From Hepsetus odoe (Eukaryota > Chordata > Actinopteri > Characiformes > Hepsetidae), in contig CM029368.1 in the NCBI GenBank assembly GCA_017165825.1, positions 2,577,870-2,641,869 on the forward strand: a stretch of DNA of 64,000 nucleotides, in the 5' to 3' direction. The notes below the pieces were generated by a model. That model did not search any database. It had not been told where the DNA came from and saw nothing but the letters and a program-made list of their open reading frames with translations. Position 1 is the first letter of the stretch, and each line of letters begins with the position of its first letter. Shown one piece after another: positions 1 through 11,953 of the stretch. A program made the position numbers and the translations under genes.

Positions 1-130
1 TGTGTTGTTCCATTCCCCGTGTTGTGTCTTATGTGGTCTTGTGTCTTGTCTTGTGTGTAGCACCAGGGTCCTGGAGGAACATTATTTTGTTTCACTGTGT
101 ACTGTGTATATGGCTGAAATGACAATAAAA
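1..130 (+). repeat. Teleost interspersed repeat fragment (3' end)
   Basis: The stretch ends with a motif of the type 'tatatggctgaaatgacaat' followed by AAAA and an ACTTGA-like end. I recognise this as a recurrent interspersed 3' end in fish genomes, but I cannot assign its class. No coding potential is visible. Confidence 0.4.
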
Positions 131-141
131 TCCTACTTGAC

Positions 142-475
142 GTGACTGGTAGAATAAACAACTTCTTGTGGTCAGAACTGCTGAACTCCTGCTGTCTTCA
201 AGCGTCGTCTGAAGATCCACCTGTTCAAGGAATTTCTAGAGGAATAACCCTCCCTATCCAGCTCTACTCTTATACCTTTCTACACTTTCTTCTCCTCTTC
301 AAAACCATCTTTTGGCACTCGTACCTGTCAGTCCCAGGGTTGAGAAGTTTGTTACTGGTCTGAAAAATAGTTCAGTATTTGATTTTTAGCAGGTCACTAG
401 GAATGAAGATCAGATGTGGAGATGAAGCACTGATGCAAGTCGCTTTGGAAAAGAGCTCCTGATATATGATGTAAA
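142..475 (+). mobile_element. LINE 3' fragment (L2/Rex-like tail)
   Basis: It reads like the last codons of a fish LINE ORF (the 'cttcaagcgtcgtctgaaga' context, KRRLKIHLFK-like), followed by a 3' tail containing 'aagtcgctttggaaaagagc'. This is the tail shared by many fish LINEs and SINEs. The 73-residue open frame here is a remnant and not a host gene. Confidence 0.45.
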
Positions 476-639
476 TATAAATCACTTAATCTCTGTGCAA
501 GCCCACTGATTATTAGTAGATTATAGTCAATTAAGAATACTCATGGAAATTGCATTTGTATATAATCAGTATTTTTAACACCTAAAAAAATTATTTTGCA
601 GAACTTAGATGCATTAGAATTTTTCTACACACTACTCCC

Positions 640-1165
640 AAGTGAGAAAACACCTAATCAAGAGGTACAGTACCCCTCATTTCTTCATATTTTGCTTCCA
701 AGGAGACATTTTTTATCGACGATTCTCCAGATCTTCCTGGAGGACAGTGTTGTTGTCTCTCACTCTCAGTCCAGTCACTGTACCTGAGCAGTTCTCCAGA
801 TCTTCCTGAAGGACAGTGTTGTTGTCTCTCATTCTCAGTCCAGTCTCTGTACCTGAGCAGTTCTCCAGATCTTCCTGAAGGACAGTGTTGTTGTCTCTCA
901 TGTTCAGTCCAGTCTCTGCACCTGAGCAGTTTGATAGTTCTGTGTTGGTTAATCCACACAGTGATCTACATCTGAACCTTCAAGCAGAACAAAGCGTCTA
1001 ACTTCAGACATGAAGCAGTGAAGAAACAGGTGCAGATGATTCCAGATGATTCATTTACTGCTGATGCTGAACGCCGAGTGCTAAAAACCCCTTTATCTAG
1101 AACCTTTTGGACACTTTGCCACCTGGAACATTTCCAACACCAAAACATTTCAATTTCTTTCATTT
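640..1165 (+). mobile_element. Tc1-derived non-autonomous element (family C), copy with three 69-bp units
   Basis: This is one of six related copies in the window (also at 17.5, 19.2, 20.5, 58.8 and 63.1 kb). Its core, about 722-928, is three tandem 69-bp units starting 'ttctccagatcttcctg' and ending 'cctgagcag'. Because 69 is a multiple of three, the minus strand shows a 101-codon frame with a 23-residue repeat (DWTE.ERQQHCPSGRSG), which is not a host gene. The 3' part (to about 1165) is shared with the copies at 17.5 and 58.8 kb. Confidence 0.6.
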
Positions 1166-1329
1166 AATCTCAACACACCAATGAAAAGTAGTTCCTGCAG
1201 ATGGCAGTACTCACATGTGGGGCGAGGTCCGAATCTCTCCGGGACGACTGAGGCGATGAGTTGGCAAATCAAGCGCCGACATGAGTCACATTCGTATTCA
1301 CACATGATGGTGATCAAGCATTAAATCAA

Positions 1330-2174
1330 GACTCGTGATTCATAAACAGCCTTTATTATCGTTATGCCTGTACAGCAGGAGGTACGTGTTCTTCAAAACG
1401 CAGAGAGAGACGTCTTGAACCCAGACGCCAGGTCATGAACTCTCCAGCATTAATCAGCCCTGTGAGCTCTGCGACCTGTGTGAACTCTAGGCATAGTGAA
1501 AGAGTCTCCGCCCCCTTTACACCTTTACAGTTTAACATTAAAGTGACATCTGGAGCAAACGATCTCCAAAGGGCTCAACAACATCCGCACATAAACCGAG
1601 CATGTGATATACAAGCGAATTCAACACTAAGGTCACTGAAGACTTCGTTTACTGCTCATATGCCGTCTAACGCGAGGACCTTGGCGGTCGCAAAGACGTC
1701 CAGAGAAACTTAGAATAACCCAGAAGAGCCCTTCGGCTCCGCTCAGTCCGACCCTCTGCATGGAAAGTCATGGTGGGCCATGCAGAAGATCAGGACAAGA
1801 GCAGCAACACATCAGACCTGAGTCTTCAGATAGAGAGAGACAGAAAGAAAATGCAGGCAAAAAAAAAATAATATACATATACACAAATGTTTTCATTGGC
1901 TTCACATCGACTGGCTCCATCCGGCCCATCGCGATAATTTGAGGCTTTTGTTTGGGTGTCCTGGTCCAAGGTTACCTTTGGTGCATCTTCTTGACCTGGT
2001 GAGGCACTGAGCCCTCCTAGAAGGGCATGGCAGTGTTCACTCCACAGCGAGAGTGAGGGGTTTTAGGCACCGGCGGGATTTAACCAGACCGTATGGTATC
2101 AGGTCCTGCTTTTGTGGTAGGTCGGCAAAGGCGCAGCCGCTGTGGCCCAATCAGACGGAAGAGGTTGCTCAGGT
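1330..2174 (-). other. ptp4a3: Probable ptp4a3 3' UTR
   Basis: This sequence directly follows the ptp4a3 stop codon on the minus strand. It lacks recognisable SINE or LINE copies and contains a poly(A) signal at 1352-1357, so a transcript end near 1330 is likely. The boundary is an inference; no transcript evidence is available. Confidence 0.55.
1352..1357 (-). terminator. Poly(A) signal AATAAA, ptp4a3
   Basis: TTTATT on the plus strand reads AATAAA on the minus strand, about 820 bases after the ptp4a3 stop. It is the best candidate signal before the repeats begin. Confidence 0.5.
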
Positions 2175-2292
2175 TCACATCATGCAGCATTTGTTCTTGA
2201 AGAAGTGAGGGTGCTTGTAGCGCAGCCGCCGTTTGGGCTGGTACTTCTCCAGGTAGGTCAGCTGCTTGCTGTTTATGGCCCCCCGGCGCTTC
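2175..2292 (-). CDS. ptp4a3: ptp4a3 last coding exon (CAAX end)
   Basis: The acceptor TTTCACAG is followed by G (completing Gln), then KRRGAINSKQLTYLEKY, a basic stretch and the terminal CCMM. TGA is at 2177-2175. CCMM is a farnesylation-type CAAX box; mammalian PTP4A3 ends CCVM. Confidence 0.95.
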
Positions 2293-5200
2293 CTGTGAAA
2301 CAGCAGGGACAAATTTAGCATTTTCAGCAAGAAAGCACGGTGGAGCAGGGGCAGACCTGTCCAGCGGTGAGAACGGTACCTTGCTGAGGGCAACCTTCTG
2401 ATCTGGGATTCGCAGTGCCTAGTCCCTAAACCTTAGGCCACGACTGTCCCACCCCATGCATCCATAGCTCCACTGTGTTCCTGATCTAAGGACAGATCTC
2501 TGAAATTCAGGAGGGACGGAACAAACCCACCGCAATGAAAGTGCGTTTAGGGTGCCTTTGGGTTCGAATTCCAGACCAGTAGGTTGCCCTGAGCGAGGTA
2601 CCGTCCTTGTCACCGCTTCCCGGCAACTTTCAATCGATGCCCCCCCCCCGCCGCTGCACGGTGTGTAAGGGTCTGATATTGTTGTGGCTCACTGTGTGCT
2701 GTGCTTTATTTCACAATGACAAGAATAGGCACTTTCACTTTCACTGAAATCCACCTTTAAATTTCACTGCATTTAAACGTCTTCGCTCGGGTCATAAGGT
2801 TTGGCCTGCATGTGTGTGTATGTTGAGACACCGTGGAGATGTGCACGTACTGCCTAATGAACTGAATAGCATCTTCATACTTCATCCCACTCTCGATCAG
2901 AGCCAGAGCCACCAACACCGGAGCCCTGCGGAGAGGAAAATAAGCACACGGGTAAGAAATGGGACGCTCGTTAGTTGTTTAGAGGCTTCGGCAAAAAAAA
3001 TTAAAGCACTAGGCACCTTCAACAGTGTTGGAAGGTCAAAGCTTTGAGCCCCAGATCATTAGGTCACCATGTGGTAATCTTGAGCAAGGTACCGTGCTCA
3101 TCACTGCTTCCTGGGCACTGGATATGGCTGCAGAGCATGTGTGCGTTAAATGCAGAGGATTGTTGTGAGTCACCGTGCTGTGCTGCAGTGGGCAGATATA
3201 TCCAGTGTCTGGGGAGCAGTGTTGGGGACGGTACCTTGCTCAAGGGTATCTCAGGGCAACCTACTGGTCTGGGATTTAAACCCACGACCTTCTGATCCTG
3301 AGTGTCCCAAAACACCAGGCTACATCTGGCCCAAAGTAGTCCCTCTGATCAGGAATCAACTTTTCTTGGTCTGTAGGTTCTTCTGTAATAAAGGAACCGA
3401 CGTCGTGAAGCAGCGAAGGGCACGATTTCCCAAATTTTCACATCGCTCGAGTACAAATGCGTCCTCGTGCAGAAGGCAGTGCGAGGGCTGAGAGAGTTAC
3501 CCACCCACACACTCGCACACATTCACTGTATCTGGCATTAGAGTCGCTTCGCTGCCATTTGGGAGAATTTAAAGCACAGGCAACTAATAAGCGCCCATTA
3601 TGCCTTCTATACGAAGCGCAGCTATAGGGTCGCGCTCCATCACAGAGGACATTTATCATACGTTTAGCTTTCCAACACTCTAACGAGGATTGGGGGGGGG
3701 GGGGCACTAGGAATTCCAGTGTTGCTGGAGTTCTGAGAAAATTTCCAAGCAGTGATTTTCCCCACCAGCCAAGCTTCACTGAATAACATACACACTTCCT
3801 CATGTGGAGCACCCCCACCCTCTTTCCAGTACCAAAGAAAAAGGCACGAGTGCTGAACAAAGTGTTTGCCATCTGAACTGGATGAAAATAAACGCTGGGC
3901 CAAGAAAATATTGGCACTCTTTCAAGAGCTGAGGTTGATTCCCTGCGGGAGAGAAAGAAGTACGTCAGAGAGCGATCCAAAGACGTGAACGGTATGGCCA
4001 GACCTCCACCCACCCTCACGCCACTCCCTTCTCAACAGCTGTCATCTGCCTTTTGTTTTCCTATGTTCCTGTGTGTGTGTGTTCCAACCCAGCTCAAATA
4101 AATCATCAATAAAAGGTCGTGTGTGAAACCTAACTGGAGGAACTTCTTGCACTTGGTGTATGAACATTTTTGAAGGGTATATTGAAGACTTTGGAACTAT
4201 AATTAGAACTTTTGCATGAGTGATCTGGGACAAACGGGTAACAGGAAGTATGAAAGGGAAGGTTTACAGGATGGTAGTGAGACCAGCTATGCTATATGGG
4301 TCCAATGGCTGTAATACATGATCTGTCTCTGAGCAGCTCTATTAAAAATAAAATCAGCAATAAGTCATTAATCACATGATGTAAAAATTGATTAATTGCA
4401 CAGCCCTAATGCAGAGCATAAAAGCAAGTGATTGAAATATCAGGGATCGGCTCTCTGGGCCACTTCCTCCACGGATCGGCTCTTTGGGCCGATTCCTTCA
4501 CGAATCAGCTCTTTGGGATAGGCGCTCTGGTTCGCTTCCTTTAGTATTCGGGTCTTTGGGCCGCTTCCTTCAAAGATCGGATTTCTGGACCACTTCCGTG
4601 ATCGGCGCTCCGCACACATCCTTGTAGTTAAACTTCCCCCAGCAGGACAGCTGAAGAGGAGAATGCAGCAGAAAGAACTTCGCTCTGTCCATTTTCTCAT
4701 GAACAAAACTTTGATTTGGTGCCACAAGTCCAGCGATGCTCTTCTCGAGACGATACAGGAGACGACAAGTTTGTGCAAGACCAGATTCAGCGAAAGCCTC
4801 CTAAATCCACCCCCACGGATGTGGGCCAGACCTTCGCTTCACGTCGAAGGTCATGGAAAGCACACGCTGGAGAGGGACAGTAAACACAAACGCTCATAAA
4901 AAGCTACTTCCTGTTTTGTCTTCGGCCCTCACCCCGGTGCCTCCAATAACACAGCGAGCGGCATCACAGCTGAGCGACTGCACTGTGGGAGCTGCTGACT
5001 TTGGCCGAGAGCTGGATCCACTTTTAGGACTTCGAATGGGCATCTCTCATTGCCTGCTGGGACGCATGGTACGAGGCCAAGGAGACTCATCAACATTGGC
5101 CACGGTCACAAGAGAAAAATCAGCCTCCAGGGAGAAAAGAGGTTTATGTTCTATAGTGCACACAGTTCACATTCTTTTCCAGCTTAAGTTTCGAGGCACA

Positions 5201-8200
5201 GCAAAAGGGAGGCTGCTTATGGGGCACCAGGCAGGTGTACACGGATGAACCCAAAGCCCTCTGAAGCACATGGCTCCCATATCAGCATTCACACGGTCTC
5301 AGCTGCCAAATCATTCTGGTTGATCGCGACAGGCTTTTCTGTATTTTTGGACCCATTTCAGGTCTGCATTGGTCTTCACCATCAGCAGGTTGAGGAGCCA
5401 CTGTTCCAACGCAACTACAAGCAAGGTTACCGGGTGGCGGTGGTCTATCGGTTGGATACTTGCCTATGGACCTATGGCTCAAGAGATTCCAGGTTCGAAT
5501 ACCACCTCTGGGACTACCACCACTGGGTCCCTGAGCAAGACCCTTAACCCTGAGTGTTTCCAAGGGGACTGTCCCTGTAATCAGGACATGGGAGTCGCTC
5601 TGGAGAAGAGTGTCTGCTAAATGCCAAAAATGTAAATGTAATGTCTCCACCGTCACCAGAGATAGCAATGGTAAACAATCCACTTTTTTATAAAGTACAG
5701 GAGTGTACTGAGAGTGTAAAGTGAGACGTGTCTCCTCTGAAGGACGTTTGTAGCATCTGTCTGTGCTGAAAGTGAACTGAATCTCACTCCATATTAATAG
5801 AATTCAAAGACTATTTAAGCCTCGAACTTCAACTCCAATAAAAACAATCTACTGAAAATAATCAACATTAACGAGGAGTTGTGGTTTTGTATGAGGAAGT
5901 CTGGTGTTACATAGAAGTTTGTGAGAGTAGTTCAGGATATGTATGATGGCAGTGTAACAGTGGTGAGATCTGCAGTGGGAGTGATGGATGCATTTAAGGT
6001 AGAGGTTGGATTACATCAAGGATCAGCACTGAGCCCATTCTTGTTTGCAGTAATGATGGACAGGTTGACGGACGAGGTTAGACAGGAGTCTCCGTGGACG
6101 ATGATGTTTGCTGATGATATTGTGATCTGCAGTGAGAGTAGCGAGCAGCTTGAGGAGAACCTGGAGAGATGGAGATCTGCTCTGGAGAGGAGATGAATGA
6201 CAGTGAGTAGGATAAAGACAGAAAACATGAGTGTGAATGAAAGGGAGGAAAGTGGAGTGGTTAGGATGGAGGGAGTAGAGGTGACAAAGGTGGAGGAGTT
6301 TAAAAAATTGGGATCAGTTCAGAGTAACTGCGAGTGTGGAAGAGAGGTGAAGAAGAGAGTGCAGGCAGGTTGGAATGGGTGGAGAAGAGTGGCTGGAGTG
6401 ATTTGAGACAGACGGGTACCAGCTGGAGTAAAAGGGAAGGTTTACAGGACAGTAGTGAGACCAGCTATGTTGTTTGGGTTGGAGATGGTGGCACTGATGA
6501 AAAGACTTACAAGTTAAAAGATGCTGAGATGTTCGTTGGGTGTGTCGAGGATGGACAGGATTATAAATGAGTATATTAGAGGAACAGATCAGGTTAGATG
6601 CTTTGGAGACAAAGTTAGAGAAGACGGGTTGCGTTGGTTTGGACGTGTCCAGAGGTGAGACGAGGATTATATCGGGAGGAGGATGTTGAAGATGCCAGGA
6701 AAGAGGAAAGAGGCGGTTTATGGACGTGTTGAGAAGGACATGCAGGTGGTTGGTTTGAAGCAGGAAGATGCAGAGGACCGGAAGAAACAGACGGTTGATC
6801 CGCTGTGGTGACACCTAAACGAGAGCAGCCGAAAGAAAAGGAAGAAAGAAGAACTTCACTGCTTGACTTTTATCCACGTCTCTACTAGTTCTCCCGTCAC
6901 AGACATCACACTGAATACACGCCTGAACTCCACCATCTTACATCTCAGTCCATCTGTCCTGCACTGATGGACACATGGAGGGACGACCTTTCTGTGCATT
7001 TGTGTCCATTTAGTTTGAAACGGGTCTGGATGTTGGGAAGGTGATGAAAAATAAAAATAATGGAGGATTCCACTCAAATGTGTTCAGACTAAAGGAAGGA
7101 GTCTGTTCTGAAAATGGAAGGAGGAGAAAGGGGAGATATTTTGGACAAAAAGAAGGAAGGAAAGGGTCTCAGTATAATAAACACCCACATAAAGTATAAG
7201 AAACTACTTACGAATATAAAGAAGGTATTTGTTCATGCTGTGAAAGGTTATCCTACCAATCCAGAGAGGCGGCAAATTTTGCTGTCCAACTCGAGGGACC
7301 AAAGTAGCATCATGAGCAATGACTTCAGTAAATTTGCATTTTTTGGCCTGGAAATTCTTTCACAAGCGTAAAAAATCAATGCCTTTGTTTATAGCTGGCT
7401 AAGTCTGCAAGAAGCTAAGGGTAGAAGGGACGAGCGTCGGGGACGAGCATCAGGAGACGAGCGTCAATGTCGGTGGGACGAGCTCAGAAGGAAAGGGAAT
7501 GCTTGGAATAACAAGGTTCAGATCCGACAGGACTGCAAGGCCTACAGGACATTTACAGGCTGCGTCCCCGACCCAGATAGCTTTTCGATCAAAGCACCCA
7601 CAGAAAAATGCCGCAACTGTGATTGGCTAAAAGGAGCGAGCCGAGATTTCCCGATGCACTAACTTTAGTGAAAAATCCTGAATCCGGGTCAGTTCAGAAC
7701 GATCAAAATAGGTCAAAAGCCACTCACCTCCCGAGTCCGGCCACGCAGTGCACGGCCACGCAGCAGCCGGGCTCTTCCATGAAGCGTCTTCTCAGCAGGC
7801 TGAGCCAGTCCTCCACCACCTTAGAGGGAGGAGGAGCTCCATCATCGAACGGCCAGTCCTGTGGAGAGACACAGTGCGGTCAGTCTCAGGGCCTCCGCTC
7901 ACTGTGGCGTGGACCAGGCTTTAGGAAGCACTGACCATCTAAAATTCTGTCTATCGGTTGTGAAGGGCAGGGAAACATCTGGATGGTAGTTGCCAATGTG
8001 TGCTTATCCCAGTATCTCCCTGCTGGGTTTCCGAGATCAGCAGGAGCGGGTCAAACAAGTGAAGCCTAGAGCTGAATCTAAACAGGCTGAAATGCCCTTT
8101 AGCTGTTTTACTGAATAAATTCCTGATTCGTTTCTTCAGACTTGTTTGTCCTGATCAGGCTGAGCAGAACAGAAGGAACCAGTAGTGGTGGTGGTCGTCT

Positions 8201-8673
8201 AGAGGCAGAGTGGACCAAGAGGTTGCAGGTTCAAATCCCACCTCCAGCGCTAGCAATGGGGGGGGGGTCAATGCAGGACAGTTAACAAGAATAAAGAAAT
8301 CGAAATGTATCACAATATTTATGTTGAGGTGGGTGTGGTCTAGTAGAATACCCACCTATGGACCAACAGGTCGCAGGTTCAAATCCCAGCTACTACCACA
8401 ATGGCTTTAATCATTCTCGCAGGCTTTCTTTACCCTCGTTAACTCGAATCCTAATGGATTCTTTCATGACGATAACGAGAACTGAAGCAACTCGGTATAA
8501 AGGTGCCATACAAAAACTTCCCTCAGCGACCTCGAAGGTTAGAAACAGGAGAGGGGTCGGAACAGAAAAGGAAAACCTGGCCCTCCAATCAGCTCGATTT
8601 CAAAGCACAAGAGCATGCAGGGGGGCTTTGCTGGAGCCCAGCAGTCCCAGTCAACGTGGCATCACTCAGAGCG

Positions 8674-8716
<43 letters not shown>

Positions 8717-11585
8717 GGGAGAAAGGCTGGGCAGAGCTCTGATTACAGGGCTTACTTGCAGAATAGATATAGATAAGCAGGCATTTCAATTACAGGCCAA
8801 AAGCCTGAGCGCAGCACTTCCATCACTGAAGAGTGAAAACACAAGTGCTTTACAACACACCCACACAAAGCTCCAGAGACACGCCGTTCAGCAACAGCAG
8901 GAGTGAGTACGTGACGCCTCCTCGGGGTGAAAGCCGGGAGAAAAGGAAGTGGAAAACAACCAGGTCTTCAAACCCTGGCCTGAGCCGTTAGGGTCTGAAC
9001 ACTTTTGATCACTTCAACACACTGGATTACTTACTTTCACTTTTGTCTTTGTAAGCGTTGATCTGAATCAGATCAGCACTGAAAGACAGAATTTTTGTTG
9101 AGATTTGACCGAAATTTCAAACCAAATTTTGAGAATTTTTCAGAGATTCTGGGTTAAAACGCTTTATTTTTCATTTTGAGTCGTTTCACACCAACAGAAG
9201 TAAATCTTAACTATATTCAAGTTTTTGATCGTCCAGCAAGACATCCATCAATATTTTGCAGGACAACAGCTGAGGTTTATTACAGCACTTGGTTCGGCCA
9301 CCGTTATTCTTCAGCACAGCCTCAACTCTCTTAGCCAAGCTCGTTTCTTCAAGCTGCCTTCCGGAACAGCCCTCAAGGCTTCTTGAAGGACGTTCCAAAG
9401 CTCTTTCTTCCAACTTTTCTCCCGTTCTCTGTGAAGAACCATCCTCAGCAATATCCTAAAAAAATAAACCAACGTCTGGCTTTTTGGAAGTAAACGATGA
9501 AAGAATGAGGGGTGCCAAGGCTTTTGCACACTACTGTATAAGAAACGTCAATGCTTTCTGAACAATGAATGCTTTTAAAACTGCTCTGCGCTGCTTTTTA
9601 AAAGACAATAAAGTTATAAGAGAACCTTTTAAGAAAATATGATGTTTTATTTATTTTTATAGAAACACGGCCTCGTGCAGGAACCTCTACGGGAGGATGA
9701 ACGGCACCTCGATCCAGTGCTGCACTTTAAGAGGGATAAACAGCCGCGCCTGCCTTTCTGAACGAGGGAGTAGGTTCTCTCTCCGCACAGAGAAAAAGCA
9801 GAAACGAGCACATCGGCAGGTTATTAAAGGCTCTGAATAATGAACAGCGTGATGTAGCTGCTCATTAAAGCAGACCGGCATTCAGAACAGACGCAGTCCT
9901 CCCTGCATTTACTCCCCAAACACACACACACACACACACACACACGCGGTTCTGCTGATTGTGCCCATGAGGGCCTTGTTTGCCAGCAGTCTCATGAGTG
10001 ATGGTTCCCGGTGAGAACAGGTACAAACACGCCTCGTAATCCACGCATCTGAAAACGACAGCCGGTGAAACATCAGCAGAGATGGATTTCTGCTATAAAC
10101 CCTCAAAGCGTGATCTTTCACCTTTCAAAAACCGTTGCTATGGTATCATTGGTTGATAGAGTAATGCTAGGTAACAGCCGGTTGCTGAGCTGCAGCTAGC
10201 TGGTTGCTATGATATCTCTGCTGGATGTTAGGGTGATCCTGATGGCTGCTAGGATGTTGTTAGTTGGCTAATTACACATTTCACATAGATGATTCGGCCA
10301 TGGTAGCCGGTTGCTATGGTATCGCTGCTGGATGCTAGACTGTTGCCATTGTGAACCAGATGGCTGCTAGTGTTTTGCTGGTTGGTTAATAAACCATTTC
10401 ACATGGTTGCTTAGACCTGGGTAGACAGTTGCTATGGTATTGCTGCTGGTTGCTAGGTGGTTGCCATGGTGATTTAAATGGGTGCTATTGTCTTGCTAGT
10501 TGGCTAATAAGACACTTTATTTAGTAGCTAAGGTCTGGCTAGCCAGTTGCTATGCATCTCTGCTGGTTGCTAGGGTGTTGCTAGACGGTTGCCATGATGA
10601 TTCAGATGGCTGCTAGTGTCTTGTTGGTTGATCACTAATACATTTTAGAAGGTGTGGCTAGCTGGTTGCGATGATGTTGCAATGACTAGGTGGTTACCAT
10701 AGTGTTTAAGGATGATTGTCAGGGCTCTGCTTAGTGGTTGTTAACGCATCATAAGTGGTTGCCAAGCTGTTATTGACACAGACATATAGGCATACACAGA
10801 CAGGGGTTGGACACCACCTTGTTGGAAAGTATTTAAAGTGTTTGTGAGAGAGACACACACACACACACACACATTACGAATGAGTCCAAAAACTTTTGCC
10901 CTCAGCCCTGAACCAGAAAATAAATAAATAAATAAATAAATAAAATAAAAAAAAGTAAGAGAGTTGGAATATAATTAACCAATTATTTTTATTTATCTAA
11001 TCCCATCACTTTCCCAACATCAGGACCCGTTTCAGCCCAAATGGACACAGAAGAGACGTCCCTCTGTGTGTCCATCGGTGCAGGACAGAATGAAGGAGAG
11101 TGAGAGAGAGGACAGGGAGAGTGGACGGTGGAGTTCAGGGTGTGTTGAGTGTGTGTCCGTGATGGAGAACTAGTAGAGACGGTGATGAAAGTGAAGCGGA
11201 AGTTAATGTGGATTATTTTCAGTTGTTTTTTTTTTTTATTGGAGTTGAAGTTCGAGGCTTTAATACTGATCCTGTCCATAAGCAGTGGGACAGTGCGGGG
11301 ACATCACGGCTCAGGCCGTGTGTCCTTCAGCCTCACAGGCTTACGCAACAGCTCGTCTTGGTCTCTTTGCTGCACAGCCTCCCTGTGAGAAAGTCACAGA
11401 AAAGAACATACAAAAAAAAAAAAAAAAAAAACAAAAAAAAAAAAAAAGAAGGAGGAGGGAGCGCTGATGTGGAGGCCACATGGATGGACCAGGCAGTGCG
11501 GCTTCCATGGCAACAGAGAAACGTCGACGCCGAAAATAAGAAACACGTGTAGCAGCTCGGAGGAGAACAGCCCGGCGTTACGAAG

Positions 11586-11634
<49 letters not shown>

Positions 11635-11901
11635 CTATTTGATAACAGTTGCAGAGCTCACAGTGAACTCTCTGTTCCTTCTCTCTCTCTCTCTCTCTCT
11701 CTCTCGGTGGAGGAAGGTGTGAACACTCACCACCACAGTGATGCCGTCCTTCTCCAGCGGGGTTTTGTCGTAGGTCACTTCACAAACACGCACCACCGTC
11801 GTGGCGCCGTATTTCTTAAGATCCTAAAGAAGGAAAAACAAAAACAATACCATATTAAACGCCTACAGTTCTTTATAAAGCACATAATTTTATTTATTTT
11901 T

Positions 11902-11953
<52 letters not shown>

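Noticed and set aside
654..959. 101-codon repeat protein with ERQQHCPSGRSG units
   Set aside because: The same 69-bp unit occurs in dispersed transposon copies, so the frame is a by-product of unit length.
3438..4019. 193-codon antisense frame
   Set aside because: It lies in ptp4a3 intron 3, has no recognisable domain or splice context, and its composition matches its surroundings.
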